Of a stretch of DNA of 64,000 nt, positions 1 through 8,405 are shown piece after piece; the stretch's first letter is position 1; each line of letters begins with the position of its first letter. Source of the stretch: Asaia bogorensis NBRC 16594. Its GTDB lineage: Bacteria > Pseudomonadota > Alphaproteobacteria > Acetobacterales > Acetobacteraceae. Under the pieces are notes generated by a model. That model did no database searches. It saw nothing but the letters and a program-made list of their open reading frames with translations, and was not told where the DNA came from. The translations under genes and the position numbers were made by a program. The stretch is from contig NZ_AP014690.1 of the NCBI RefSeq assembly GCF_001547995.1, forward strand, positions 2,663,001 through 2,727,000. The letters run 5' to 3'.

Positions 1-240
1 GCGGCGGGTTGCGCCTCCTGCCGCCATACAGGCTTTAAGGGCAGGCTCGCAATCGCAGAACTCCTCGAACCCGATGAGGCCATTGAAAAACTCGTTTTCG
101 AGAAAGCCGATCATCTCGCAATAGAGCGTGCAGCCGTCGCAGCGGGCATGGAAACCCTCTTTGATTCCGGGCTTCGTGCGGCCGTGGATGGCCAGACCAC
201 CATTGAGGAAGTCATGCGTAGCGTGCGCGCTGTCGGTTGA
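1..240 (+). CDS. gspE: Type II secretion ATPase GspE, C-terminal fragment
   Basis: Only the last 79 codons are in the window; the reading frame is open from base 1 and stops at 238-240. The fragment begins inside the zinc-binding region: Cys-x2-Cys followed by HTGFKGRLAIAELL, which matches the second half of the tetracysteine motif and the following strand of GspE/PilB hexameric secretion ATPases. The tail AGMETLFDSGLRAAVDGQTTIEEVMRSV is also cut to the usual C-terminal pattern of the family, in shortened form GMxTL.DgL..v..G.TtieEvlR. GspE powers pseudopilus assembly at the cytoplasmic face of the inner membrane. gspF follows after 22 bases. The Walker motifs lie upstream and cannot be checked. 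Confidence 0.9.
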   Translation, partial: AAGCASCRHTGFKGRLAIAELLEPDEAIEKLVFEKADHLAIERAAVAAGMETLFDSGLRAAVDGQTTIEEVMRSVRAVG

Positions 241-262
241 GAGTGGCGAACGCAGCCCCCTC

Positions 263-1528
263 ATGACGGAATTCCTCTACAGAGTCATTGACCGGCAGGG
301 CACCCCGCAGCAGGGCACCCTCGTGGCCGACACGCAGGAAGACGCTGTCGCGAAACTGCGACGCCAGGGCTACATGCCCATCCATGTCGATGTTGCGGAG
401 AAAGGCATAAAAGGGCGCACGAGGTTTGCGCGCGCGTCTGGCACGGGTGCCATTCCGCGCTCTGGCGCGCAGGGCCTTAGCCTGAAGCGACACGGCGTAA
501 CGCGCGGTGAACTGGCCAATTTGACACGCGAACTCGCTGTCATGCTCGATGCAGGGCAGGATATGGATCGTGCCCTGCGTTTTCTGATCGAGACCACGTC
601 ATCCCCCCGCATAGGCAGCGTCCTGAAGAGTGTTCGGGACAGGGTCCGTGACGGGCAGGCGCTTCATTCGGCACTTACCACGAGCCGGGGTGGTTTCCCC
701 CCGCTCTATATCGGCATGGTGCGGGCGGCTGAGGCCACGGGAGATCTGGCCCCCACCATGGAACGGCTCGCCGGGCTACTCGAACGCGAACGCGCGCTGA
801 TCAGCACCGTCCAATCGGCCATGATCTATCCCGCCATCCTCACCCTGACGGCTATCGGATCTGTCACATTACTGCTCACGAAGGTCCTGCCGCAATTCAC
901 GCCGCTTTTTGAGCAGAATGGCGCGACCCTACCGGCCTCCACGCGCCTTCTGACGAAGGCAGGCGCTGCAATCGGTCATTACGGCTTCGCCATGCTGGTT
1001 ATCGTATTGCTGACTGGTATGGGCCTGCGTCTGGCCATGCAACGCCCGGCCCTGCGTCGCCCTGTCGACCGCCTGCTGCTTCGTATGCCAGGGCTCGGCC
1101 GTCTGGTCTCGGAAATTCTGGCCGCGCGGTTTGCCTGTATTCTCGGCACTCTACTGGTCAATGGCGTTGCCCTGCTTCCGGCACTGGGGATCGTGCGGGA
1201 TGCGCTGGGCAATCAGGCCGCCAGCGCCGCCATCGAGACAGCCGCCGAAAGCGCACGTTCGGGCGCGGGGCTGTCAGCAACACTGGGCGCCGCTGGCATT
1301 TTTCCGACAAGGTTGATCCATCTGCTTCAACTGGGTGAGGAAACCGCACGCCTCGGCCCCATGGCGCTCAGGGCCGCTGATATTCACGAAGATCAGGCCC
1401 GCATTGCCATTCAGCGCCTTGTTGCCCTTCTGGTCCCGGCCATCACCATCGTCATGGGTCTGATGGTGGCAGGCATCGTCTCCTCGCTTCTCCTCGCCAT
1501 GCTGAGCCTTAATGACCTTGCCCAGTAG
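263..1528 (+). CDS. gspF: Type II secretion inner-membrane platform protein GspF
   Basis: A 421-aa protein, close to the usual 400-410 of GspF. GspF is the polytopic platform that couples the GspE ATPase to pseudopilus growth. Two T2SSF domains are visible: the first around residues 75-180 (GVTRGELANLTRELAVML, then a second amphipathic block), the second around 275-400 (ARFACILGTLLVNGV). Membrane segments lie near residues 180-213, 237-260 and 390-417. The frame is open further upstream to 128, but that stretch overlaps gspE; ATG at 263 gives MTEFLYRVIDRQG, the normal family N-terminus (tyrosine, then RVID..G). It sits 22 bases after gspE and overlaps gspH by 17 bases. Confidence 0.93.
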   Translation: MTEFLYRVIDRQGTPQQGTLVADTQEDAVAKLRRQGYMPIHVDVAEKGIKGRTRFARASGTGAIPRSGAQGLSLKRHGVTRGELANLTRELAVMLDAGQDMDRALRFLIETTSSPRIGSVLKSVRDRVRDGQALHSALTTSRGGFPPLYIGMVRAAEATGDLAPTMERLAGLLERERALISTVQSAMIYPAILTLTAIGSVTLLLTKVLPQFTPLFEQNGATLPASTRLLTKAGAAIGHYGFAMLVIVLLTGMGLRLAMQRPALRRPVDRLLLRMPGLGRLVSEILAARFACILGTLLVNGVALLPALGIVRDALGNQAASAAIETAAESARSGAGLSATLGAAGIFPTRLIHLLQLGEETARLGPMALRAADIHEDQARIAIQRLVALLVPAITIVMGLMVAGIVSSLLLAMLSLNDLAQ

Positions 1529-1940
1529 AGCGCAGGCCGAGTCCGGCTTTACCCTGATCGAGATGCTGGTCGTGCTGGTCATTCTGGGCATGATTGGCGC
1601 CATTGTGGTCCGACACGGCGCCTCGCATCCTGCACGGCTCGAACTGCGTAACGCGGCGCGACAGATCGCCGCCCTGATGCGCGAGACCCATGCCCGCGCG
1701 CTCTATACGGGGCGTGCCCAGGAACTCGATATCAACCCGCTTTCCGGAAGCTACGTCACCACCCCGGCAACTGTGGGAACCCTGCCCGCCATTACGATCA
1801 CGCCAGATACGAGGAGCGTGTTCCGCTTCTACCCGGATGGCAGCGCATCGGGTCCTGTGCTCGGGCTCAGCCGGGGGGCGAGCCGCATGACACTGGGCGT
1901 CAACTGGCTGACCGGTGCCATCGAAAGCCACGGCGGATGA
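1512..1940 (+). CDS. gspH: Type II secretion minor pseudopilin GspH
   Basis: A 142-aa prepilin-like protein. The type IV prepilin site is clear: Ser-Gly at 11-12 followed by FTLIEMLVVLVILG, with Glu at +5, so prepilin peptidase should cut after Gly12. The C-terminal half carries FRFYPDGSASG, the strand typical of the GspH domain (Pfam GspH). GspH is a minor pseudopilin near the pseudopilus tip. The start ATG at 1512 overlaps the end of gspF, and gspI starts 4 bases before the stop. The major pseudopilin GspG, which normally precedes gspH, is not found between gspF and gspH; the length and FYPDGS motif argue against this being GspG itself. Confidence 0.82.
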   Translation: MTLPSRAQAESGFTLIEMLVVLVILGMIGAIVVRHGASHPARLELRNAARQIAALMRETHARALYTGRAQELDINPLSGSYVTTPATVGTLPAITITPDTRSVFRFYPDGSASGPVLGLSRGASRMTLGVNWLTGAIESHGG

Positions 1941-2347
1941 TGGAGGTAAAGGGCACGCATCCTGCTTCCGAAGGCGGCTTCACGCTCATTGAGGTGCTGA
2001 TTGCGTTCATCATCGTCGCACTGGCGCTGGGGGTCGTTTATCGCGGCATGCTGGATGGCGTTGCGGCAGGACATGTCGCCACCGCCACGCGCGAGGCCCT
2101 CTCACGGGCGCGGTCACATCTCGATGCCATCGGTCACGGCATGACCCCCAGTGCTTTTACCCAGAGCGGCGAGGACGGACATCATTTCCACTGGCGTATC
2201 ACCATGACCCCACTGGAACATCGTGGAGGAACTGTCCTCTACCACGTCACCGTAACGGAATCCTGGCCTGACGCCTTTACCCTTTCCGGCCAGCGCGCCG
2301 TCACACTGAGCAGCCTGTGTTCTGGCCCGGCGGAGGGCACGCCATGA
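1937..2347 (+). CDS. gspI: Type II secretion minor pseudopilin GspI
   Basis: A 136-aa pseudopilin. After a 14-residue leader ending in Gly-Gly, FTLIEVLIAFIIVALALG forms the class III signal and hydrophobic helix, with Glu at +5. The FTLIEVLIAF pattern and the position between gspH and gspJ are typical of GspI, a tip pseudopilin that binds GspJ and GspK in the periplasm. The start ATG at 1937 overlaps the gspH stop (ATGA) and its own stop overlaps the gspJ start the same way. Sequence divergence after the helix is normal for this family, so the assignment rests on the helix, length and gene order. Confidence 0.82.
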   Translation: MMEVKGTHPASEGGFTLIEVLIAFIIVALALGVVYRGMLDGVAAGHVATATREALSRARSHLDAIGHGMTPSAFTQSGEDGHHFHWRITMTPLEHRGGTVLYHVTVTESWPDAFTLSGQRAVTLSSLCSGPAEGTP

Positions 2348-2946
2348 CCCCGCGCCGTGATGAAGCGGCCGGGTTCACCTTGCTGGAGCTATTGATCGCT
2401 CTGGTCGTGTTCTCTCTGGTGCTGCTGGTCCTGCGCCAGGGTTTCGATGCCGCCACGCGCCTGTTCGAGCAGCAACGCCAGACCCTGGCTGCGCAGGATG
2501 ATCTGGATGCGGTGGACAGGTTCGTAAGGCAGGTGGTTGCCAGTGCCGATGCAGGCAATGGACGCGAGGGGCCGCTCCTTGTGGGCACGAACCATCGCCT
2601 CACATGGCGTGGCCCCGTGCCCCATGCCCTGCAAACACAGGCTGAGGCAATTTCCGGCGGAGGACGGGCAAACATGGCGCTCTTCATGGATGACGCGCAT
2701 CGGCTCGTGCTGCAGTGGTCAGCCTATCGGCATGTGATCGAACCCCCGACGCCTGTGGAACAACGGGTCTTGCTGAGCGGTCTCGAGGGCGTAGAGTGGC
2801 ATTATTACGCATCCGGGCACTGGAGCCCGACATGGTATGGCAATACCCTGCCCGAGCTGGTGCGCCTGCGTCTCGTGTTCGCGCCGGGCGATGCGCGCCA
2901 CTGGCCCGATATCGTGGTGGCACCCCGCCTGAATCCTCTACCGTGA
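2344..2946 (+). CDS. gspJ: Type II secretion minor pseudopilin GspJ
   Basis: A 200-aa pseudopilin with a short leader ending in Gly10, then FTLLELLIALVVFSLVLL (Glu at +5). A length of about 200 aa, larger than GspH and GspI, is usual for GspJ, which joins GspI and GspK at the tip. An in-frame start at 2317 is possible, but ATG 2344 forms an ATGA overlap with the gspI stop and places the prepilin site at the normal distance from the N-terminus. The C-terminal half (VEWHYYASGHWSPTW, then ELVRLRLVF) resembles the GspJ strand that ends with calls about the scalar product of charged residues. The gene ends 25 bases before the gspL-like gene. Confidence 0.82.
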   Translation: MTPRRDEAAGFTLLELLIALVVFSLVLLVLRQGFDAATRLFEQQRQTLAAQDDLDAVDRFVRQVVASADAGNGREGPLLVGTNHRLTWRGPVPHALQTQAEAISGGGRANMALFMDDAHRLVLQWSAYRHVIEPPTPVEQRVLLSGLEGVEWHYYASGHWSPTWYGNTLPELVRLRLVFAPGDARHWPDIVVAPRLNPLP

Positions 2947-2971
2947 AGCTAAAGGAAAAGGAGACATGGTG

Positions 2972-4039
2972 ATGCAGCCTTTCCTTGTCTGGTGGTGGCG
3001 CCAGATCCGGGCCGTTTTGCCGGAACGTGTCACGACAGCACTTGCCGCCGTTCAACGCCCAGTGGTTGAGGCCGTCGCCACTGACGACGCCCTGACACTC
3101 TATCTGCGCGAGGCGCGCAGCCGGATCATCATCGGAACGCTAGGGCAGTCGGAAACGCTGGATCTCGAGACAGGCGCGCAATATCGCGCCCTGCGCAAAG
3201 GCAAGGCACGCCATGCTGCCATCAGGCTTGTTCTGCCGGCAGGGCGCATCATGCAGCGCGATGTCACCCTTCCCCTCGCTGCGGAACAGGACCTCGCGGC
3301 CATTCTCGCCTATGAAATGGATCGCCTGACGCCGTTCGATGCCGAGGCGCTTTTCTGGGACTTCATCGTACTCAGGCGCGACGAGGCGCTCGGACAGATC
3401 ATGCTCCGTCTCTCCGTCGTTCCACAGGCACCGCTACGCCCCCTTTTCGAGCGTCTCCACCTGCTGGAAGCTCACCCGCAAGCCATTGCTGATGAGACTG
3501 GCGAGACCCTGATCAGACAGCCTGTTGCGCGTCCTCTCGTGACCCGCCTGAGCGACCCACGTCTCGCATTGCCTCTCGGCGGATGCACTCTGCTCGCCTG
3601 TCTCCTGCTAGGGCTGTTCTGGCATCAGTCGCGTGTTCTCTCAGGATATGAACGCCAGATTGACGCGCTGCGCGGCCCGGCGCTGGAGGCCAGCGCGTTG
3701 CGTCGCACGATTGAAGACAGGCGCATGGGCGAAGGGATCGTTAACAGGGCGAGGCAGCGCTTTGGAGACCCGATGCAGATCATTGCCGCCCTGACCGATC
3801 TGTTGCCAGATGACGCATGGTTGACCGATCTCAGCCTGAAGCAGGGCCAACTGCTGATTAGCGGGCAATCCCGTGATCCCGCCGGGCTGATACAGGGGCT
3901 TGGCACGTCGCCAGTTCTTCGCAATCCTGGCTTTATCGCACCCGTCACGCGCCTTGCAGGACAAAATGCCAGTGCGTTTTCAATACGAGCGGAAATTGGA
4001 CAGCCCTTTGGCACACCTCATGCCGGAGCGAGACCATGA
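2972..4039 (+). CDS. gspL: GspL/PilN-like type II secretion inner-membrane protein
   Basis: A 355-aa bitopic protein. The N-terminal ~195 residues look like the cytoplasmic actin-like domain of GspL (LPLAAEQDLAAILAYEMDRL, TPFDAEALFWDF), one membrane helix follows near 198-220, and the rest is a PilN-like periplasmic domain (ITDLLPDDAWLTDLSL-type segment). GspL links GspE to GspM. ATG at 2966 would sit only 2 bases after the Shine-Dalgarno run AAAAGGAG (2956-2963); ATG at 2972 has a spacing of 8 and is preferred. The stop overlaps the gspM start by 4 bases. It could equally be named a PilN-domain protein; the operon context supports GspL. Confidence 0.75.
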   Translation: MQPFLVWWWRQIRAVLPERVTTALAAVQRPVVEAVATDDALTLYLREARSRIIIGTLGQSETLDLETGAQYRALRKGKARHAAIRLVLPAGRIMQRDVTLPLAAEQDLAAILAYEMDRLTPFDAEALFWDFIVLRRDEALGQIMLRLSVVPQAPLRPLFERLHLLEAHPQAIADETGETLIRQPVARPLVTRLSDPRLALPLGGCTLLACLLLGLFWHQSRVLSGYERQIDALRGPALEASALRRTIEDRRMGEGIVNRARQRFGDPMQIIAALTDLLPDDAWLTDLSLKQGQLLISGQSRDPAGLIQGLGTSPVLRNPGFIAPVTRLAGQNASAFSIRAEIGQPFGTPHAGARP

Positions 4040-4659
4040 GGACGCGGCTCCCCTTGGCGCTGACGCGTCTGTCTCACGATCTGCCAGAAGGACGCAGGGG
4101 GCGCGTGCTGGCCCTCATGCTCCTTCTGGTGGCGGTCACCCTTATCTGGCTGGTTATCGTCGGCCCGCTGATCGGGGTTTTCAGCCAGTACGCCAGCCGC
4201 ATTGCCCTGGCGCAGCAAACGGCGGAGCGTATGGCCCATCTGCAGGAAATCCTGCCCCATTTGCGTCAGTCTGCAGCGCACCGTCCGTCATCGGCTCCGC
4301 AACTGATCGATGGTGCGAGCGATACCATGGCGAGTGCCAACCTGCAGGACAAACTGGCGCATCTCGCCAGCCAGTCAGGCATCGAAATCAGCAGCAGCGA
4401 GACGCTCGCCCCAATCAAGGAAGGCAGTTACCGGCGCGTCGGGTTGCACATCACGCTGTCTGCTCCCTATCCTGCCCTTATTCATTTTCTCACTGACCTC
4501 GCACAAGCCTCGCCTGCCCTCGTCGTGGACGGGCTTCATCTCCATGCATCCGAAGATGAGGGTCGCAGCGCCGATGCCCTGTCATGCGACATGGGAATCT
4601 TTGCCTATCGCCGTGACATGGCGCTACCGGCCCGTCTCGCGAAGGAAACAGCTCCATGA
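4036..4659 (+). CDS. gspM: Type II secretion inner-membrane protein GspM
   Basis: A 207-aa protein with a short basic cytoplasmic N-terminus, one membrane helix at about 24-48 and a periplasmic domain of roughly 150 residues containing LQDKLAHLASQSGIEI and YPALIHFLTDLAQ, which is the ferredoxin-like fold pattern of GspM/PilO. GspM pairs with GspL in the inner-membrane assembly platform. ATG 4036 overlaps the gspL stop and the stop overlaps the next start, so the three are translationally coupled. No unusual residues are visible. The alternative name is a PilO-like protein of the GspM-b subfamily. Confidence 0.77.
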   Translation: MRTRLPLALTRLSHDLPEGRRGRVLALMLLLVAVTLIWLVIVGPLIGVFSQYASRIALAQQTAERMAHLQEILPHLRQSAAHRPSSAPQLIDGASDTMASANLQDKLAHLASQSGIEISSSETLAPIKEGSYRRVGLHITLSAPYPALIHFLTDLAQASPALVVDGLHLHASEDEGRSADALSCDMGIFAYRRDMALPARLAKETAP

Positions 4660-5162
4660 CAGCCCTCCTGCCCAAACGCTGCGTCATGCTTTGTGCTTTT
4701 CTCATGATACCCCATGCCGGGCTCTGCGCCGGTCCAACGCAAGTCGATCGGGCCGCCTGGCAGGACCATAGCCTCGCCCGCCCACTCTTTGCCCCGACGC
4801 GACGCCCTTCCCCGACTGGCAATGCCCTGGCTGGTACGCCCCGCCTGACAGGTATTATCGAAAATGGGGGAGTCAGCCGTGCCATTTTCATGATACCGGG
4901 TCAGGAACGTGGCGTTATCGTACCGTTGCAGGGTTATATTGGTAACTGGCAGGTTATTGCGATCGGAAAAGGTACCATCACCATTCGCGAGGCCGGTCAG
5001 GACCGGCTGATGCGCCCTGATCGTGCCCGCTTATCCGGCCCGTCGATGCCTGATCATGCCCCTCAAAGCGAAAACCCGCTCGAGACCTTCTCGCGCGATG
5101 AGCTCTCGCGTTTCGCCCCTCCTGCCTCATCTGACACTCCCCCACCAGGTATGCCGCAATGA
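4656..5162 (+). CDS. Small exported HR/PilP-like protein of the type II secretion operon
   Basis: A 168-aa protein with a likely signal peptide (residues 1-25, hydrophobic core CVMLCAFLMIPHAGLC). The mature part contains PRLTGIIENGGVSRAIF and GYIGNWQVIAIGKGTITI, the beta-rich pattern of the homology region of GspC and of PilP, which contact the secretin. A proline-rich tail of about 45 residues follows. It lies between gspM and gspD with 4-bp overlaps on both sides. Unlike classic GspC it has no clear N-terminal membrane anchor kept after export and no PDZ domain. Known GspN- and GspC-like proteins occupy this slot in alphaproteobacterial systems; the specific name is uncertain. Confidence 0.55.
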   Translation: MTALLPKRCVMLCAFLMIPHAGLCAGPTQVDRAAWQDHSLARPLFAPTRRPSPTGNALAGTPRLTGIIENGGVSRAIFMIPGQERGVIVPLQGYIGNWQVIAIGKGTITIREAGQDRLMRPDRARLSGPSMPDHAPQSENPLETFSRDELSRFAPPASSDTPPPGMPQ

Positions 5163-7543
5163 CCGTTCTGCCCCGCGCCTTTCCTTCCCACTTTCTGTCA
5201 CGCGGCAGACAGGATGCCCGCAGACAGGCTTCCCTACGTCTTGGCCTCACTGTTCTGGCCGCAGGCCTGACCCTTGGCCTGACCGGGTGCGACAAGCCGG
5301 TACCCAAACCCAAACCCCTTGGTGGCCCGATGCCGCTGGGTGGATTGCAGGATATTCCGCAGGAGGGACGCCTCTCATCCGCCGATCCGACTGGCAAGGC
5401 GCGCTACAGCCTCGCTCGCCCGAACATTCCCACCCTGCGCGGAAACGGCGACACGGAAGGTATCGGTCAGGTTTCGCTCAATTTTGCCGATACGGATGTG
5501 CGCGACGCCGTCTCGCAGATTCTCAACGATATCCTGCACGTCAATTACGCCATCGATCCTGCCGTGCATGGACAGGTGACGCTCAGAACCAGCGAACCCC
5601 TGACCAATGCCCAGCTTTTGCCAGCGCTGCAGGTAATCCTGGCGCAGGTTCATGCTGTGCTGGTTCATGGTGACGGCCTGTATCGTGTCGTGCCCAGCCA
5701 GTCGGCGCCGGGTGCCGCGCAGGGTGCGCTGGCGGGCATGGCTGACAGCCTCTCGATGGGCGGTGACCTGATGGTTCCGCTGCGCTACGCACAGGCCAGT
5801 TCTCTCGCCCACGCCTTGCAGCCCTTCGTGCAGGGTGGCGCTCGCGTTGCAGCGATAGACAGCAGCAATGCCCTTATGGTGAGCGGAGACCCTTCGGCGC
5901 GCAATGCGCTGGTCGAGGTCATTCATGCTTTCGATGTGGACTGGCTGAGCAGCCAGTCCTATGCGCTTTTACCTGTCGACTCAGGCAATGCGAAGGACAT
6001 GGCAAGCGCGCTGCAATCAGCGCTGCACGGGGCCAGCAATTCGCTCTCGAAGCTTGTGGACGTCCTTCCCCTTGCACGTGTCAATGCTGTGCTCGTGGTG
6101 GCACGCAACGCGCGCTATATCGAGGATGCCAGACGCCTGTTTTCTGTCATCGAGCAGCATCGCAGAGCAACTGTAAGAAGCTGGCATATTTTCTACGTGC
6201 AGAATTCAAGCGTCAATGACGTGACCTATACGCTTCAGCAGGCCTTCACCCCGGATAATGTGACAGCCACACCGCCCGGTTCGGGCAACAGCCAGACAGC
6301 ACAGACTGGCATGGGAGCGGGATTGAATGGCGGCGGCCTTGGGGGCGCCGGGGGGGGGCTTACCGGGGGCGGCCTGAATGGGGGCGGCCTTACAGGGGGT
6401 GGTCTGGGCGGAGGTCTGGGGGGCACCGGCACGAACACCTTTGGCCAGACAGGGCAGAACACGGCAGCCCCTGCAGGTCAGGCTGGCGGCAATGCGTCTC
6501 TCAACAACCCGCTTCTGGGCGGGCTCGACAGCTCAGGCGGCGGAGACCACAATACCGACACACTGCGTATCCTCTCGAACGCCCAGCATAACGCCATTCT
6601 GGTTCATGCCACGGATCAGGAAAGCGATACGATCGAGCAGATGCTGCGCCGTATCGACGTCATGCCGCTTCAGGTGCGTATCGACGCTGTTGTGGCCGAG
6701 GTGCAGCTCAATGACGCCTTGCAATACGGCACACAGTTCTTCTTCAAGTCTGGCGGCATCAATGGCGTACTGAGCACCAACAGCCAGACTATCACAGCCG
6801 GAACACTCGCCACTGCCGCATTCAGCCACACCCTGCCCGGCTTCATCATCGGCGGGGCAAGTGGTGGCGGGGCGCCATTTGCTATCGATGCCCTGCAAAA
6901 TGTGACCACGGTGCATGTGCTGTCCTCGCCTCAGCTCATGGTGTTGGATAACAGGGCAGCACGGCTTCAGGTCGGGCAGCTGGTACCCGTGCAGATCGGC
7001 TCGCAATCCAGCACAATCGGGACTTCTGTTTATAACCAGTTCACCTATCAGCCTACCGGCGTGATCATGGAGGTGACCCCCCATGTCAGCCAGAGCGGCC
7101 TCGTCACGCTGGATGTGTCACAGGAGGTGAGCTCTGTCAGTTCCAATGCAGCCAGCAACACCAGCAGCGCGGCCAATCCCACTTTCAATGATCGTTCGGT
7201 CAATTCGCGCGTGGTCGTTCAGGACGGACAGACAGTGGGGCTTGCCGGGCTCATTACCGAGAACTCGTCCCGCGCTAATAGCGGTATCCCCTGGCTCAAG
7301 AACATCCCGGTTCTGGGCTTTCTGGCGGGGAGCCAGAACAATAGTCGTCAACGCACCGAATTGCTGATCCTGATCACACCCCACGTCATCCATGACCAGC
7401 GCGATGCCGTGAACCTGATGGAAGATCTGCGCGACACCCACCCCAATGCTGCCGATGTGCCAGACGAGATGAAGTCGATGCACACGACCGGCAGCGCCGA
7501 CCCGCAAAAACGCCTGCGCGAGAAACTCGGTCTGGATCGGTGA
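5159..7543 (+). CDS. gspD: Type II secretion secretin GspD
   Basis: A 794-aa outer-membrane secretin. After a long basic N-terminus and a hydrophobic segment, LTGC places a lipidation cysteine at residue 44. The N0 domain starts near residue 104 (VSLNFADTDVRDAVSQIL), N1-N3 repeats follow, and the secretin core covers about 500-755 with VHVLSSPQLMVLDN, VPVQIGS and LAGLITENSS near its end. Residues about 370-445 form a glycine/leucine-rich insert with repeated GGGL units between the N3 domain and the core. The start ATG 5159 overlaps the upstream stop, and gspK begins at the last base before the stop (GTGA). The residue after Cys44 is Asp, unusual for an outer-membrane lipoprotein. Confidence 0.93.
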   Translation: MTVLPRAFPSHFLSRGRQDARRQASLRLGLTVLAAGLTLGLTGCDKPVPKPKPLGGPMPLGGLQDIPQEGRLSSADPTGKARYSLARPNIPTLRGNGDTEGIGQVSLNFADTDVRDAVSQILNDILHVNYAIDPAVHGQVTLRTSEPLTNAQLLPALQVILAQVHAVLVHGDGLYRVVPSQSAPGAAQGALAGMADSLSMGGDLMVPLRYAQASSLAHALQPFVQGGARVAAIDSSNALMVSGDPSARNALVEVIHAFDVDWLSSQSYALLPVDSGNAKDMASALQSALHGASNSLSKLVDVLPLARVNAVLVVARNARYIEDARRLFSVIEQHRRATVRSWHIFYVQNSSVNDVTYTLQQAFTPDNVTATPPGSGNSQTAQTGMGAGLNGGGLGGAGGGLTGGGLNGGGLTGGGLGGGLGGTGTNTFGQTGQNTAAPAGQAGGNASLNNPLLGGLDSSGGGDHNTDTLRILSNAQHNAILVHATDQESDTIEQMLRRIDVMPLQVRIDAVVAEVQLNDALQYGTQFFFKSGGINGVLSTNSQTITAGTLATAAFSHTLPGFIIGGASGGGAPFAIDALQNVTTVHVLSSPQLMVLDNRAARLQVGQLVPVQIGSQSSTIGTSVYNQFTYQPTGVIMEVTPHVSQSGLVTLDVSQEVSSVSSNAASNTSSAANPTFNDRSVNSRVVVQDGQTVGLAGLITENSSRANSGIPWLKNIPVLGFLAGSQNNSRQRTELLILITPHVIHDQRDAVNLMEDLRDTHPNAADVPDEMKSMHTTGSADPQKRLREKLGLDR

Positions 7544-8367
7544 ACACGAGGCAGCCAGCACGGGAAAGGCAGGATCGCGGCTTCGCGCTGGTGATCGTGC
7601 TCTGGGCGCTGGCGGGGCTCTCACTACTGACGGCCATGACCATCGCCAGCGCAGGCTCGGCCTTGCGTGAAACACGGCTGCTACGCGACACGGCCCGTAT
7701 GGAGACACTTGCTGAAGGCGGTATCGCCAGCGCAGTCTTTCACGAAAGCGGGCCAATCGCCACACGCTGGCCACTCGATGGCACACCGCATGTCAGCCGG
7801 ATTGATGGTCTGAAGCTCAGTATAAGCCTCAAAAGTCAGGCCGCTACGATCAATCCCAATACTGCCCCCCTGCCACTTCTCGCTGCGCTATTCGTGGAAT
7901 GCGGTGGAGCGCCCGATCAGGCGGCAATGATCGCCCGGGAGATGGTTTCATGGCGTCGGCAGGCCCAGGCGCAGGACCCGAATGAGCGACAGCGCTTTCT
8001 TGCCCTGGGGTTACGCTATCTGCCGCCCCATGCCCCGTTCCAGTCGCTGGATGAACTGGCGCTCTTGCCCGGCATAACACCTCTGCTCCTGGCTCGCGCG
8101 AGGCCGCATCTCTCGATCGTCCAGCCGGAGGAACTTCACGCCCCCATTTCCGACCCTATCACCCGACAGGCGTTGGCCCGCGCGAACCTCCCTGCCCTGC
8201 CTGCCGCAAGCGGTGACCAGAGGCACGCTTACAGTTTCGTCGCGACCGTCATCGTGACCGATGAACATGGTGGCTCTTCCTTCCGTCAAGCTACACTTCT
8301 GTCCGATAATGGGCTCTCGCTGGCACGGATCATCGCAGAGCAACGAGAGAGCGATGATGCACGCTGA
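7540..8367 (+). CDS. gspK: Type II secretion pseudopilin GspK
   Basis: A 275-aa protein starting with GTG at 7540, overlapping the gspD stop. The class III signal is DRG followed by FALVIVLWALAGLSLLTAM; position +5 is not Glu, which is the known exception for GspK, the tip-capping pseudopilin. INPNTAPLPLLAALF and the helical region with LDELALLPGITPLLL match the GspK SAM-like domains. At 275 aa it is shorter than the ~320 of enteric GspK. It closes the operon; a convergent phosphate acetyltransferase gene ends 38 bases downstream, and no strong terminator hairpin is evident in that space. Confidence 0.88.
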   Translation: MNTRQPARERQDRGFALVIVLWALAGLSLLTAMTIASAGSALRETRLLRDTARMETLAEGGIASAVFHESGPIATRWPLDGTPHVSRIDGLKLSISLKSQAATINPNTAPLPLLAALFVECGGAPDQAAMIAREMVSWRRQAQAQDPNERQRFLALGLRYLPPHAPFQSLDELALLPGITPLLLARARPHLSIVQPEELHAPISDPITRQALARANLPALPAASGDQRHAYSFVATVIVTDEHGGSSFRQATLLSDNGLSLARIIAEQRESDDAR

Positions 8368-8405
8368 CCGAACACGCACGCCGTGCCGCCAGTGGCCCAG
8401 CGGCT

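Noticed and set aside
6300-6430. Short GC-rich direct repeats that might suggest a CRISPR-like or VNTR array
   Set aside because: They are in frame within gspD and encode a glycine/leucine-rich linker; there are no unique spacers.
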